Source: Colletes latitarsis (taxonomy: Eukaryota; Arthropoda; Insecta; Hymenoptera; Colletidae). From it: DNA of 64,000 nucleotides. The stretch is from the NCBI RefSeq assembly GCF_051014445.1, contig NW_027488367.1:23979501-24043500 (forward strand). Reading direction: 5' to 3'. Made by a program: the position numbers and the translations under genes. The notes under the pieces were generated by a model. The model searched no databases. It had not been told where the DNA came from and saw nothing but the letters and a program-made list of their open reading frames with translations. Below, piece after piece: positions 1-7,700 of the stretch (position 1 is the stretch's first letter; the number at the start of each line of letters is the position of its first letter).

Positions 1-2
1 TT

Positions 3-1823
3 ACACTAGCTTGGTTGAGAAAGCATGCCTCCACATGGAAGGTTTTAATAGCCAACCGTGTGTCGAAAGTCCAGACACTTCTTCCCAAGGCTGAATGGAG
101 GCACGTTCCCACACGATCCAATCCCGCGGATTTAAATTCGCGAGGAGTGGACGCAGCGGAACTTCTTCAATCAAAATTGTGGATTTCTGGACCATCTTGG
201 CTTAAACAATCGGAGGATTGTTGGCCAAAATCACCTTCGGCAGTTGAGACCGAAGAAGGTAAGCGCACAGTGCATGCCCATGTAACCACTCCGAAAACGG
301 AATGGGAATTTGTATTCCGGTTTTCGAACTGGCATAAACTACTTCGCGTAACCGCTTACTGTCTCCGACTGAGGAGACCGCTGCACGGTGAACGCAGACT
401 GTATGCTGATAAGCATGTGGAAGCGGCTGAGATGCAGCTTGCAACCGAACGAGTTGCTCGCTATCTACAGCGTACACACTTTGCAAAAGAGTACCGGTGT
501 TTAAAAGAACGCCGGGAAATTCCGTTAAAATCCCCGCTGAAAAGTTTAAACCCTTTTCTCGACGACAAAGATGTTTTGAGAGTCGGGGGAAGACTGGTGA
601 ATGCCGTATTAACATGGGAAACAAAGCACCCCATAATCCTGCCGAGACATCACGTATCTACGTTGATTATAAGGCAGTGCCACGTGGACACGTTGCATGG
701 GGGCTTGCAATTAACCATGTATACCGTAAGGCAAAAATTTTGGATCCTTGGCTGCCGAAACGCGGCACGAACGATCATCCACGAATGCATGCGATGCGTG
801 AGATGGAGGGCAAAAACCTCCACGCAAATCATGCAGGATTTGATTCCGGAGCGTTGCTGCGAGGCGAGAGTTTTTTCAAACTGCGGAATAGATTACGCGG
901 GACCCTTTCGAGTCCGTGATTCCGCCGGTCGAGGAAAAACAGCCCATAAGGCATACATTGCAGTTTTCGTCTGCTACGCGACAAAAGCTGTTCATATAGA
1001 ACTCGTCCACGATTATACGACGAGTGCTTTTCTGGCCGCACTGGATCGGTTTATAGCACGAAGGGGGGTTCCGTCCTGTATTTTCAGTGACAACGGAACT
1101 AACTTTGTCGGTGCCGATCGAGAATTACGCGAAAATTTCAAGGCAGTGTATGATACACCAGAAATGCGTAGTAAATGCGGTCAGAAAGGAATAAGGTGGA
1201 AATTCAACCCACCGAGTGCACCTCATTTTGGAGGCATGCAGGAGGCCGGGGTGAAATCGGTGAAATATCACCTAAAACGCACGCTGGGCGAATTCACTCC
1301 TACCAGCGAGGAAATGCAGACTCTACTCTGCAAGATCGAGGCGAGTTTAAACTCTCGGCCGATCGCTGCTATGAGTGATAGTCCAGATGATTATGCCCCG
1401 CTAACACCGGGCCATTTTCTAGTCGGCGGTCCATTAAATGCACTTCCGACAAAGTCCGTGGAAACTGAGCATACCTCACGTCTTACACGTTGGAGGGCGA
1501 TTCAGAAGTTTCACGAACAAATCTGGAAACATTGGTCGCGTGATTATCTCACGCAACTTCAAAACCGGTATAAATGGCGTACTGTCCAAGAACAACTAAA
1601 AATCAACGATCTGGTTTTAGTGCAGAATCCTCTGCTTCCCCCTAATCAATGGGATATGGGACGAATAGAAGAGGTTTATTCGGGACAGGATGGGCACGCG
1701 CGTGTTGTTAAAATACGCACGGCGAAATCTGCTTTTACACGACCAATTACTCGGTTGTGTAAATTGCCTGTGGATTTTTCCACGGTAGCGACAAATGGCA
1801 ACGTCGCTGTCGAGGAAACATAG
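3..1823 (+). CDS. pol: BEL/Pao Pol polyprotein, C-terminal part: RNase H end, integrase, C-terminal domain (5' partial)
   Basis: The frame is open from the left edge (codon 3-5) to TAG at 1821-1823. The first residues read TLAWLRKHAS, typical of the end of a BEL/Pao RNase H region, so no true start lies here. The numbering below counts the TTG at 15 as residue 1. NPADLNSRG is at about 36-44 and is followed by a GPSWL motif. The integrase zinc-binding domain is H223-x4-H228-x29-C258-x2-C261. The catalytic triad candidates are D293 (GIDYAGPF), D359 (FSDNGTNF) and E410 (QEAGVKSVK). The region with LNSRPI and LTPGHFLVGG (about 445-471) closes the core. Residues about 490-590 match the BEL/Pao C-terminal domain (DUF5641-like), with NDLVLV and WDMGRI motifs. 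Known role of the family: insertion of the cDNA copy into host DNA. No frameshift or internal stop is visible. Gag, protease and reverse transcriptase would lie upstream. Confidence 0.94.
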   Translation, partial: TLAWLRKHASTWKVLIANRVSKVQTLLPKAEWRHVPTRSNPADLNSRGVDAAELLQSKLWISGPSWLKQSEDCWPKSPSAVETEEGKRTVHAHVTTPKTEWEFVFRFSNWHKLLRVTAYCLRLRRPLHGERRLYADKHVEAAEMQLATERVARYLQRTHFAKEYRCLKERREIPLKSPLKSLNPFLDDKDVLRVGGRLVNAVLTWETKHPIILPRHHVSTLIIRQCHVDTLHGGLQLTMYTVRQKFWILGCRNAARTIIHECMRCVRWRAKTSTQIMQDLIPERCCEARVFSNCGIDYAGPFRVRDSAGRGKTAHKAYIAVFVCYATKAVHIELVHDYTTSAFLAALDRFIARRGVPSCIFSDNGTNFVGADRELRENFKAVYDTPEMRSKCGQKGIRWKFNPPSAPHFGGMQEAGVKSVKYHLKRTLGEFTPTSEEMQTLLCKIEASLNSRPIAAMSDSPDDYAPLTPGHFLVGGPLNALPTKSVETEHTSRLTRWRAIQKFHEQIWKHWSRDYLTQLQNRYKWRTVQEQLKINDLVLVQNPLLPPNQWDMGRIEEVYSGQDGHARVVKIRTAKSAFTRPITRLCKLPVDFSTVATNGNVAVEET

Positions 1824-2017
1824 GAAATACAGCATCAATCGGGCAAGGATATTGTACGGTGAGGTACCACCGCGTCCTTAGCAACCAGGATTCACGTCTA
1901 TCTATCCGCCGTTGCTACGGCCAGATCTGAGGTACGGGTTGCCTAGCAACGCAAACAACTCGACTGAATCTGCGCTCCGAACGGAGCCATCTTGCCATTA
2001 GTCAACTTCTAGCCACG
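1824..2017 (+). other. Spacer between pol and the downstream ORF
   Basis: This 194-bp segment has no ORF continuing from pol. It carries several GTTGC or GCAAC half-sites (near 1877-1886, 1912-1918 and 1938-1950), one of which forms a full X-box-like dyad. It could be the leader or promoter region of the ORF starting at 2018, or simply untranslated sequence between two cistrons. Confidence 0.5.
1938..1950. promoter_or_regulatory. X-box-like dyad (RFX-type site)
   Basis: The 13-bp sequence GTTGCCTAGCAAC fits the RFX X-box pattern GTNRCC-(0-3 nt)-RGYAAC with a one-base spacer. It lies 68 bp upstream of the ATG at 2018. Further half-sites are nearby. The match is seen in the sequence; binding by an RFX factor and any role in expressing the downstream ORF are inference. 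Confidence 0.3.
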
Positions 2018-2695
2018 ATGAGCGACACGAGCAACGAAGAGGGCACAATTTTGATCTCAGGAGATCCTGAGATCGATCTTCGGTTCGACCGAATCATGCG
2101 AATCGGAGAGGAGGCCGGTACACCAGCTAGACAGCAGGAACCGGTGCTCAATCTCGACCAGGAGGTCGAAGTTACCCTCGGCCTGGACAGGGTACGGGTA
2201 CCCGCCAGGGTAATGGAGGAGGGCGGAAGGCACCAGGTGGAGTTACCCGGAGGTAAATACATCCTCCGGTGGGCCCCTGGAGGACGACTCCTCCATAGCT
2301 CTTGGAAGCCAGACAAGCCGGTGAGACCAGTCCAAGACCCAACTGCTGCGGGTTCAGCCGCTGCACCGGCCACATCGGCAGCTGCCATGCCGCCGAAGGA
2401 GACAGCCGCGGCAGTCGGCCCTGCCAGACCTGCTCCACGGCACAAGAAGAGAAAGCGTAAGGCAGCCACACCGGAAGCTCCTTACCCCTGCCAAGCGGGG
2501 ACGAGCCGAGGGGAAATGCCCGGTACTTCCGGATCGCGGCCAACACAGCCACCCGGTCCACGCCGAGCGAGGAGGCGTCCGTGGCGCCAACCAGGAACGC
2601 TCGAAACCGTGGAGGCAACGACGCGAGCATTGGCGGATCAGATGCTCATGACCACAATGCGGTTCCTGAGTGGAGCCGCCCCGGGACAATCGTAA
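2018..2695 (+). CDS. Accessory ORF of the retroelement, 225 residues, function unknown
   Basis: An ATG at 2018 (context CCACGATG) opens 225 codons ending in TAA at 2693-2695. I do not recognise the family. The N-terminal 55 residues are acidic (MSDTSNEEGT, many D/E). Residues about 56-95 are Gly/Val/Arg-rich (RVPARVMEEGGRHQVELPG) and look like a short beta-rich domain. Residues 105-140 are low-complexity Ala/Pro. A basic cluster KKRKRK at 143-148 resembles a nuclear localisation signal, and a second basic cluster PRRARRRPWR lies at 181-190. The last 30 residues could form an amphipathic helix (ETVEATTRALADQMLM). There is no signal peptide, membrane segment or Cys/His knuckle, so it looks neither like an envelope protein nor like a Gag zinc knuckle. 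Its position between pol and the 3' LTR is where some BEL/Pao elements carry a third ORF. A nuclear, nucleic-acid-binding role is possible but only inferred. Confidence 0.6.
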   Translation: MSDTSNEEGTILISGDPEIDLRFDRIMRIGEEAGTPARQQEPVLNLDQEVEVTLGLDRVRVPARVMEEGGRHQVELPGGKYILRWAPGGRLLHSSWKPDKPVRPVQDPTAAGSAAAPATSAAAMPPKETAAAVGPARPAPRHKKRKRKAATPEAPYPCQAGTSRGEMPGTSGSRPTQPPGPRRARRRPWRQPGTLETVEATTRALADQMLMTTMRFLSGAAPGQS

Positions 2696-2697
2696 GT
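2692..2697 (+). other. Candidate 5' splice site overlapping the stop of the accessory ORF
   Basis: GTAAGT, a consensus donor core, overlaps the TAA stop (2693-2695). A matching acceptor-like tract ending TTTTTTCCAG lies at about 2977-2986, just inside the LTR, giving a possible 295-bp intron. Joining the two places a TAG immediately after the same serine codon, so the protein would be unchanged apart from its 3' UTR. Motif match only. Confidence 0.25.
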
Positions 2698-2822
2698 ACT
2701 TTTAATTATTATAAAAATTTGAAATTTTTTGGAATTAAAAGTGCGCGCCTCTCTTTCTCGGTTCGCATAAAATCATTGCCGTACGGGTCAGCCGCGTCCT
2801 CTTAGTGTTGCACAATTCGTGC
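2696..2822 (+). other. AT-rich spacer with a small hairpin before the polypurine tract
   Basis: No ORF is seen. The first 50 bases are AT-rich. A perfect 6-bp inverted repeat, TTGCAC (2808-2813) and GTGCAA (2819-2824), with a 5-base loop sits directly before the G-run. It lies where the 3' untranslated part of the internal region is expected. Confidence 0.5.
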
Positions 2823-2835
2823 AAGGGGGGCGGTA
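2823..2835 (+). other. Polypurine tract (plus-strand priming site)
   Basis: The sequence AAGGGGGGCGG followed by TA ends immediately before a TG dinucleotide that starts the LTR. In LTR retrotransposons the RNase H-resistant purine tract abuts the 3' LTR and primes plus-strand synthesis. Both the position after the last ORF and the composition fit. The single C interrupting the purines is tolerated in many elements. Confidence 0.7.
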
Positions 2836-3067
2836 TGTTTAAATATCGCGTGAGTCCGAGACGGAGAAACTCGGCCGCGATGCCCGTATCTATATTGAAT
2901 TCGCGGAATTCTAGATGGTTGTGCTGACGTGGAAATTTTCCATCGTTCAGTTTTGTATACCGCGGCTATTTACGTGTTTTTTCCAGTTAGCTTCACGGGA
3001 ATTCTTGAGTTTTGAGAGAAATTCTAGGAATTGTGTTGCTAGCGATGAGAAAGAGAGAGAAACGAGA

Positions 3068-3090
3068 TCTATCGAAGAAAGGTCGATAGA
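3068..3090. repeat. Inverted CGATA pair in the LTR
   Basis: TCTATCGA (3068-3075) and TCGATAGA (3083-3090) form a perfect 8-bp inverted repeat with a 7-base loop, giving two CGATA motifs in opposite orientation. CGATA clusters are the binding motif of the Drosophila boundary factors BEAF-32 and DREF; relevance here is inference. Confidence 0.4.
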
Positions 3091-3227
3091 CGAAACGCGG
3101 CAGCGCCGCGCCGTGGCCACGCAGCGAGGAGCCGCCCGGGGCCCAGCAGCGCGATGCGTCGCTAACCAGTACTGCGCCTGCGCGACGGAGCCAGCCGGGG
3201 CCGTGGCTGCTTGCAGATCGTCACGCT

Positions 3228-3262
3228 TCAGTACTGAGCCGTCGGTGATCCAGAGCAGACCT
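3228..3262 (+). promoter_or_regulatory. Inr/DPE-type core promoter in the LTR
   Basis: An initiator TCAGTA at 3228-3233 puts the predicted +1 at A3230. AGACCT at 3257-3262 then falls at +28 to +33 and matches the insect downstream promoter element pattern RGWYV. This spacing is the strict requirement for Inr/DPE promoters, which are common in TATA-less insect retrotransposons. It would make U3 about 394 bp. A weak TATA-like TTAAATAG at 3323-3330 is the alternative. A chance match in 1.9 kb is possible. Confidence 0.38.
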
Positions 3263-3361
3263 ATTTACGATCTCGCTCCGGTTTTCAATCGAAGCTCAGA
3301 AGAGTGTGAGCTAAGCTCGCTCTTAAATAGAAACAGCAAGTGGACAGCGTAATAATTTAGT

Positions 3362-3394
3362 GGAAAATCTCGTCATCGTGACTTGAGATTTTCC
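3362..3394. repeat. 10-bp perfect inverted repeat (hairpin) in the LTR
   Basis: GGAAAATCTC (3362-3371) and GAGATTTTCC (3385-3394) are exact reverse complements separated by 13 bases. It lies about 130 bp after the predicted Inr, so it would be in the 5' leader of the element's RNA and could fold there. Confidence 0.5.
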
Positions 3395-4641
3395 CAGAGA
3401 TAGGACAATCTGCCTGTTGTTGTAGCGATCGCACGGCACGCCGGGTGTGAAGCGATCGTAGACGCAGGAGTGTGATTGAACGTTGCCGGTCGTGGATGCG
3501 ACTGCGACGTTGGAGACTCGGTGTCGATCGCCTTGAGTCTTCTTCCAATTATCCGGTTAGAGCTACTGGAAGGCTGATACTGATATACTAGTATCGCCTG
3601 GTGGTAGTTCACCGTTTGTAGAAGTCGTAGGAAACCCACTGAAGCCACCCGTCCTGTGTACCGTAGAGAGTACACCGACCGGTGGGGTGGAAAGTTTCAC
3701 CGACCAGTCTGGAGCTATACGGCGTAGGAGCAACCGGAAGGTAGATATTCAGGAAGGATATCACCTCGTGGTGCTCTCCGTGCATCGGGCTTCGGAGAAC
3801 CCGTTCCAATATACCGTCGTGAGGGGACAATAAGTAGAGCCTAAGCGTACGGTGGAGCAAAGGGTTCGAAGAGCCTTCCTCCCACCTCTACACCTACTAC
3901 CAGCTGTGAGTCGACCACACTGGGCTGTAAAAGTAGGGTGGATAGGTTAGCAGGGGAATTTCGTCCTAATCTGGCGAGCCGCAGGCCAGTTCCTCGAACT
4001 AAAGGAGCCGCCGTCGAGGCCGCTACGGCTGGCTGTCGGGCATTCCTGGCTGAAAGGAATCGCTGGCTAGGCAGCTGCGTAGGCAGGCCGCAGGTCCCTC
4101 CTGAGGAGCAGCTGACGAGGGAGCCGAACCAGGACAAGACGTCCTCTAGCGTAGGTGGTGTCCAGACGCCACTCGCACGGTGAGCGTGCTCGCGGGATAT
4201 AGCCTCTTGGAGCCTTACAACCTCCATTTGGTTTCCCGTCCGTGGCATTGCGAGAGCGAACCCGGTAGATAGGAGGAGATCTTCATCTACCCGGTTGTGC
4301 ACGTCGGTGAGATCGTAAGAAACGAATCTCATCGACCAGAAAGAATATACAGTCCACTGGTTAGAGCGCTAAATTGCCAGGCAGCTCTCCCCTCAAAACA
4401 CACTAGACTGTCGCTGGAGCGCGAGATAAGCAGCTGACGCGCGCGTTAACGTGTAAGCTGTCCGCAAAATATTCACACTTTGCTGTACAATTGTGTTACA
4501 GAAGGCCTCCACCAAGGTAAATGAATTAGGAGAAAGCAAAGAGGAGACCGGCCGGAAAAGTGAGCCGTGTTTTCCGCAATTTTTGTTTTCCTTTTTATTT
4601 ATTTTGACATTTTTACTTTTGTAATACATTATATTTTGTAA

Positions 4642-4647
4642 AATAAA
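4642..4647 (+). terminator. Polyadenylation signal AATAAA in the LTR
   Basis: AATAAA lies in an AT-rich stretch 90 bp before the LTR end and is followed by a T-rich tract and GT-containing sequence (4650-4672). This is the arrangement expected at the R/U5 border of an LTR. It would place RNA cleavage near 4660-4670 and leave a U5 of about 70 bp. Confidence 0.45.
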
Positions 4648-4711
4648 TTTAACTTTTTTTGTAAAAGTTGTAACTGTTTCTCTACCTGTCTGATCCCTCA
4701 TCCGGACCCAC

Positions 4712-4736
4712 GTTAAAGTCCCTTAGTACTTTAACA
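4712..4736. repeat. Inverted repeat at the outer LTR edge
   Basis: GTTAAAGT (4712-4719) and ACTTTAAC (4728-4735) are perfect reverse complements with an 8-base loop, ending at the terminal CA. This could be the integrase recognition end. The outer half also mirrors the LTR start TGTTTAAA. Confidence 0.5.
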
Positions 4737-7700
4737 CACATACTTGTTGAACAGATCCTGGGTTTTTTCTGGTTTGGATCACGTAGTAGTGTGGTACCAC
4801 ACTGAAACAATCAATTAAACCTGGTCATGATAAATATTTTAGAGAATAATTCATGTTAGGTCTAGGTTAGGTCTGGGATTTGCTCTCATCAGACTCATAC
4901 TTTCGCATTCCTCACATACTTTTTGAACGGATCCTGGGTTTTTTCTGGTTTGGATCACGTAGTAATGTGGGACCACACTGAAACAGTCAATGAAAACTGG
5001 TTTCGATCAATATTTTAGAGGATAACGCAAGTTAGGTCTGGGATAGGTCTGGAAATTCGCCCTCATCAGGCTCATACTTTCGCGTTTTTCACATACTTGT
5101 TGAACTGATCCTGGGTTTTTTCTGGTTTGGATCACGTAGCAATGTGGTACCACACTGAAACAGTCGATTAAACCTGGTTTCGATCAATATTTTAGAGGAT
5201 AACGCAAGTTTGGTCTGGGATAGGTCTGGGATTTGCCCTCATCAGGCTCATACTTTCGCATATCTCTCATACTTGATGGCTAGATCCTGGGCTTTTTCTG
5301 GATTGCATCACGTAGTAATGAAGTACAACACTGAAACAGTCAATTAAACCTGGTTTCCATCAATATCTTTGAGGACAACGCAAGTTAGGTCTGGGAGAGG
5401 TCTGGGATTTGCTCTCATCGGGCTCATACTTTCGCGTTTTTCACATACTTGTTGAACAGATCCTGGGTTTCTTCTGGTTTGGATCACGTAGTAATGTGGG
5501 ACCACACTGAAACAATCAATTAAACCTGGTCATGATAAATATTTTAGAGAATAATTCATGTTAGGTCTAGGTTAGGTCTGGGATTTGCTCTCATCAGGCT
5601 CATTCTTTCGCATATCTCTCATACTTGATGGCTAGATCCTGGGCTTTTTCTGGATTGCATCACGTAGTAATGAAGTACAACACTGAAACAGTCAATTAAA
5701 CCTGGTTTCCATCAATATCTTTGAGGACAACGCAAGTTAGGTCTGGGAGAGGTCTGGGATTTGCTCTCATCGGGCTCATACTTTCGCGTTTTTCACATAC
5801 TTGTTGAACAGATCCTGGGTTTCTTCTGGTTTGGATCACGTAGTAATGTGGGACCACACTGAAACAATCAATTAAACCTGGTATTGATAAATATTTTAGA
5901 GGATAACGCATTTTAGGTCTGGGATAGGTCTGGGATTTGCCCTCATTAGACTCATACTTTCGCACACTTCACATACTCGTTGAACAGATCCTGGGTTATT
6001 TTCTGGTTTGGATCACATAGTAATGTGGTACCACACTGAAACAGTCGATTAAACCAGGTTTCGATCAATAATTTTGAGGATAACGCATGTTAGGTCTAGG
6101 TTAGGCCGGGGTTTTTCACTCATCAGACTCATACTTTCGCATTCTTCACATACTTGTTGAACGGATCCTGGGTTTTTACTGGTTTGGATCACGTAGTAAT
6201 GTGGTACCACGCTGAAACAGTCAATTAAAACTGGTTTCGATCAATATTTTAGAGGATAACGCAAGTTTGGTCTGGGATAGGTCTAGAATTTGCCCTCATC
6301 AGGCTCATTCTTTCGCATATTTCTCATACTTGATGGCTAGATCCTGGGCTTTTCCTGGATTGCATCACGTAGTAATGAAGTACAACACTGAAACAGTCAA
6401 TTAAACCTGGTTTCCATCAATATTTTAGAGGACAACGCATGTTAGGTCTAGGTTAGGCCTCGGATTTGCCCTCATCAGGGTCATACTTCCGCAGTTTTAA
6501 CATACATGTTGACCTGATCGAGGGTTTTTTCTGCTTTGGATCACGTAGTAAAGTGGTACCACACTGAAACAGTCCATTAAACCAGGTTTGGAGCAATATT
6601 TTAGAGGATAACGCATGTTAGGTCTAGGTTAGGCCTGGGATTTTTACTCATCAGACTCATACTTTCGCACACTTCACATACTCGTTGAACAGATCCTGGG
6701 TTATTTTCTGGTTTGGATCACATAGTAATGTGGTACCACACTGAAACAGTCGATTAAACCAGGTTTCGATCAATATTTTAGAGAATAATTCATGTTAGGT
6801 CTGGGATAGGTCTGGGATTTGCCCTCATCAGACTCATACTTTCGCGTTTTTCACATACTTGTTGAACAGATCCTGGGTTTTTTCCGGTTTGGGTCACGTA
6901 GTAGTGTGGTACCACACTGAAACAGTCGATTAAACCTGGTTTCGATCAATATTTTTGAGGATAACGCATGTTAGGTCTAGGTTTGGTCTGGGATTTGCTC
7001 TCATCAGGCTCATTCTTTCGCATATTTCTCATACTTGATGGCTAGATCCTGGGCTTTTTCGGGATTGCTTCACGTAGTAATGTGGGACCACACTGAAACA
7101 ATCAATTAAACCTGGTTTTGATAAATATTTTAGAGGACAACGCATGTTAGGTCTGGGTTAGGTCTAGGATTTGCCCTCATCAGGCTCATACTTTCGCATA
7201 TTTCTCATACTTCATGGCTAGATCCTGGGCTGTTTCTGGATTGCATCACGTAGTAATGAAGTACAACACTGAAACAGTCAATTAAACCTGGTTTCCATCA
7301 ATATCTTAGAGGACAGCGCAAGTTAGGTCTGGGATAGGTCTGGGATTTGCCCTCATCAGGCTCATACTTTCGCGTTTTTCACATACTTGTTGAAGAGATC
7401 CTGGGTTTTTTCTGGTTTGGATCACGTAGTAGTGTGTTACCACACTGAAACAATCAATTAAACCTGGTCATGATAAATATTTTAGAGAATAATTCATGTT
7501 AGGTCTAGGTTAGGTCTGAGATTTGCTCTCATCAGACTCATACTTTCGCATTCTTCACATACATTTTGAACGGATCCTGGGTTTTTTCTGGTTTGGATCA
7601 CGTAGTAATGTGGGACCACACTGAAACAATCAATTAAACCTGGTATTGATAATTATTTTAGAGGATGACGCATGTTAGGTCTGGGATAGGTCTGGGATTT

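Larger units (their letters stand above)
1..4736 (+). mobile_element. BEL/Pao LTR retrotransposon, 3' part (5' part lies left of the window)
   Basis: The order seen is the C-terminal half of pol, an extra ORF, a G-rich polypurine tract and a long terminal repeat, all on the + strand. This is the expected 3' half of an LTR retrotransposon. The pol sequence assigns it to BEL/Pao: it has the NPADLNSRG segment after RNase H, an HHCC zinc-binding domain, a DDE integrase and a C-terminal domain of the type usually labelled DUF5641 in that group. The pol frame is open over 606 codons, so the copy looks young. The right end abuts satellite DNA at 4736/4737. The 5' LTR, gag, protease and reverse transcriptase are not in the window, so intactness of the whole element cannot be judged. 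Confidence 0.88.
2836..4736 (+). repeat. Probable 3' LTR of the BEL/Pao element (about 1.9 kb)
   Basis: The left boundary is TGTTTAAA directly after the polypurine tract. The right boundary is TTTAACA directly before satellite DNA, so the ends are TG...CA with near-complementary termini. The phase of the satellite leaves a 2-bp ambiguity (4736 or 4738), because ACACA spans the junction. The segment is a mosaic: an AT-rich left end, a GC- and CpG-rich stretch around 3095-3260, mixed sequence to about 4560, then an AT-rich tail with AATAAA. 1.9 kb is long for a BEL/Pao LTR. The 5' LTR is outside the window, so the LTR was not confirmed by a second copy. A nested element within the LTR cannot be excluded. 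Confidence 0.72.

Noticed and set aside
202..1378. Other-frame ORFs inside pol (minus 202-624 and 829-1041; plus 497-919 and 1175-1378)
   Set aside because: They overlap the clearly conserved integrase frame and have no recognisable domains.
2002..2689. Minus-strand ORFs overlapping the accessory ORF (2002-2469, 2172-2630, 2354-2689)
   Set aside because: The GC-rich plus-strand ORF creates long antisense frames. Their composition is low-complexity Arg/Pro/Gly, with no motif.
2018..2695. Accessory ORF as an envelope-like gene
   Set aside because: There is no signal peptide, hydrophobic fusion or membrane segment, or cysteine pattern; the protein is strongly basic and Ala/Pro-rich.
2915..4701. 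ORFs within the LTR (plus 2915-3352; minus 3609-3860, 3841-4332 and 4393-4701)
   Set aside because: They have no recognisable domain and lie inside a presumed LTR on both strands with no supporting start context. They are better explained by GC-rich composition.
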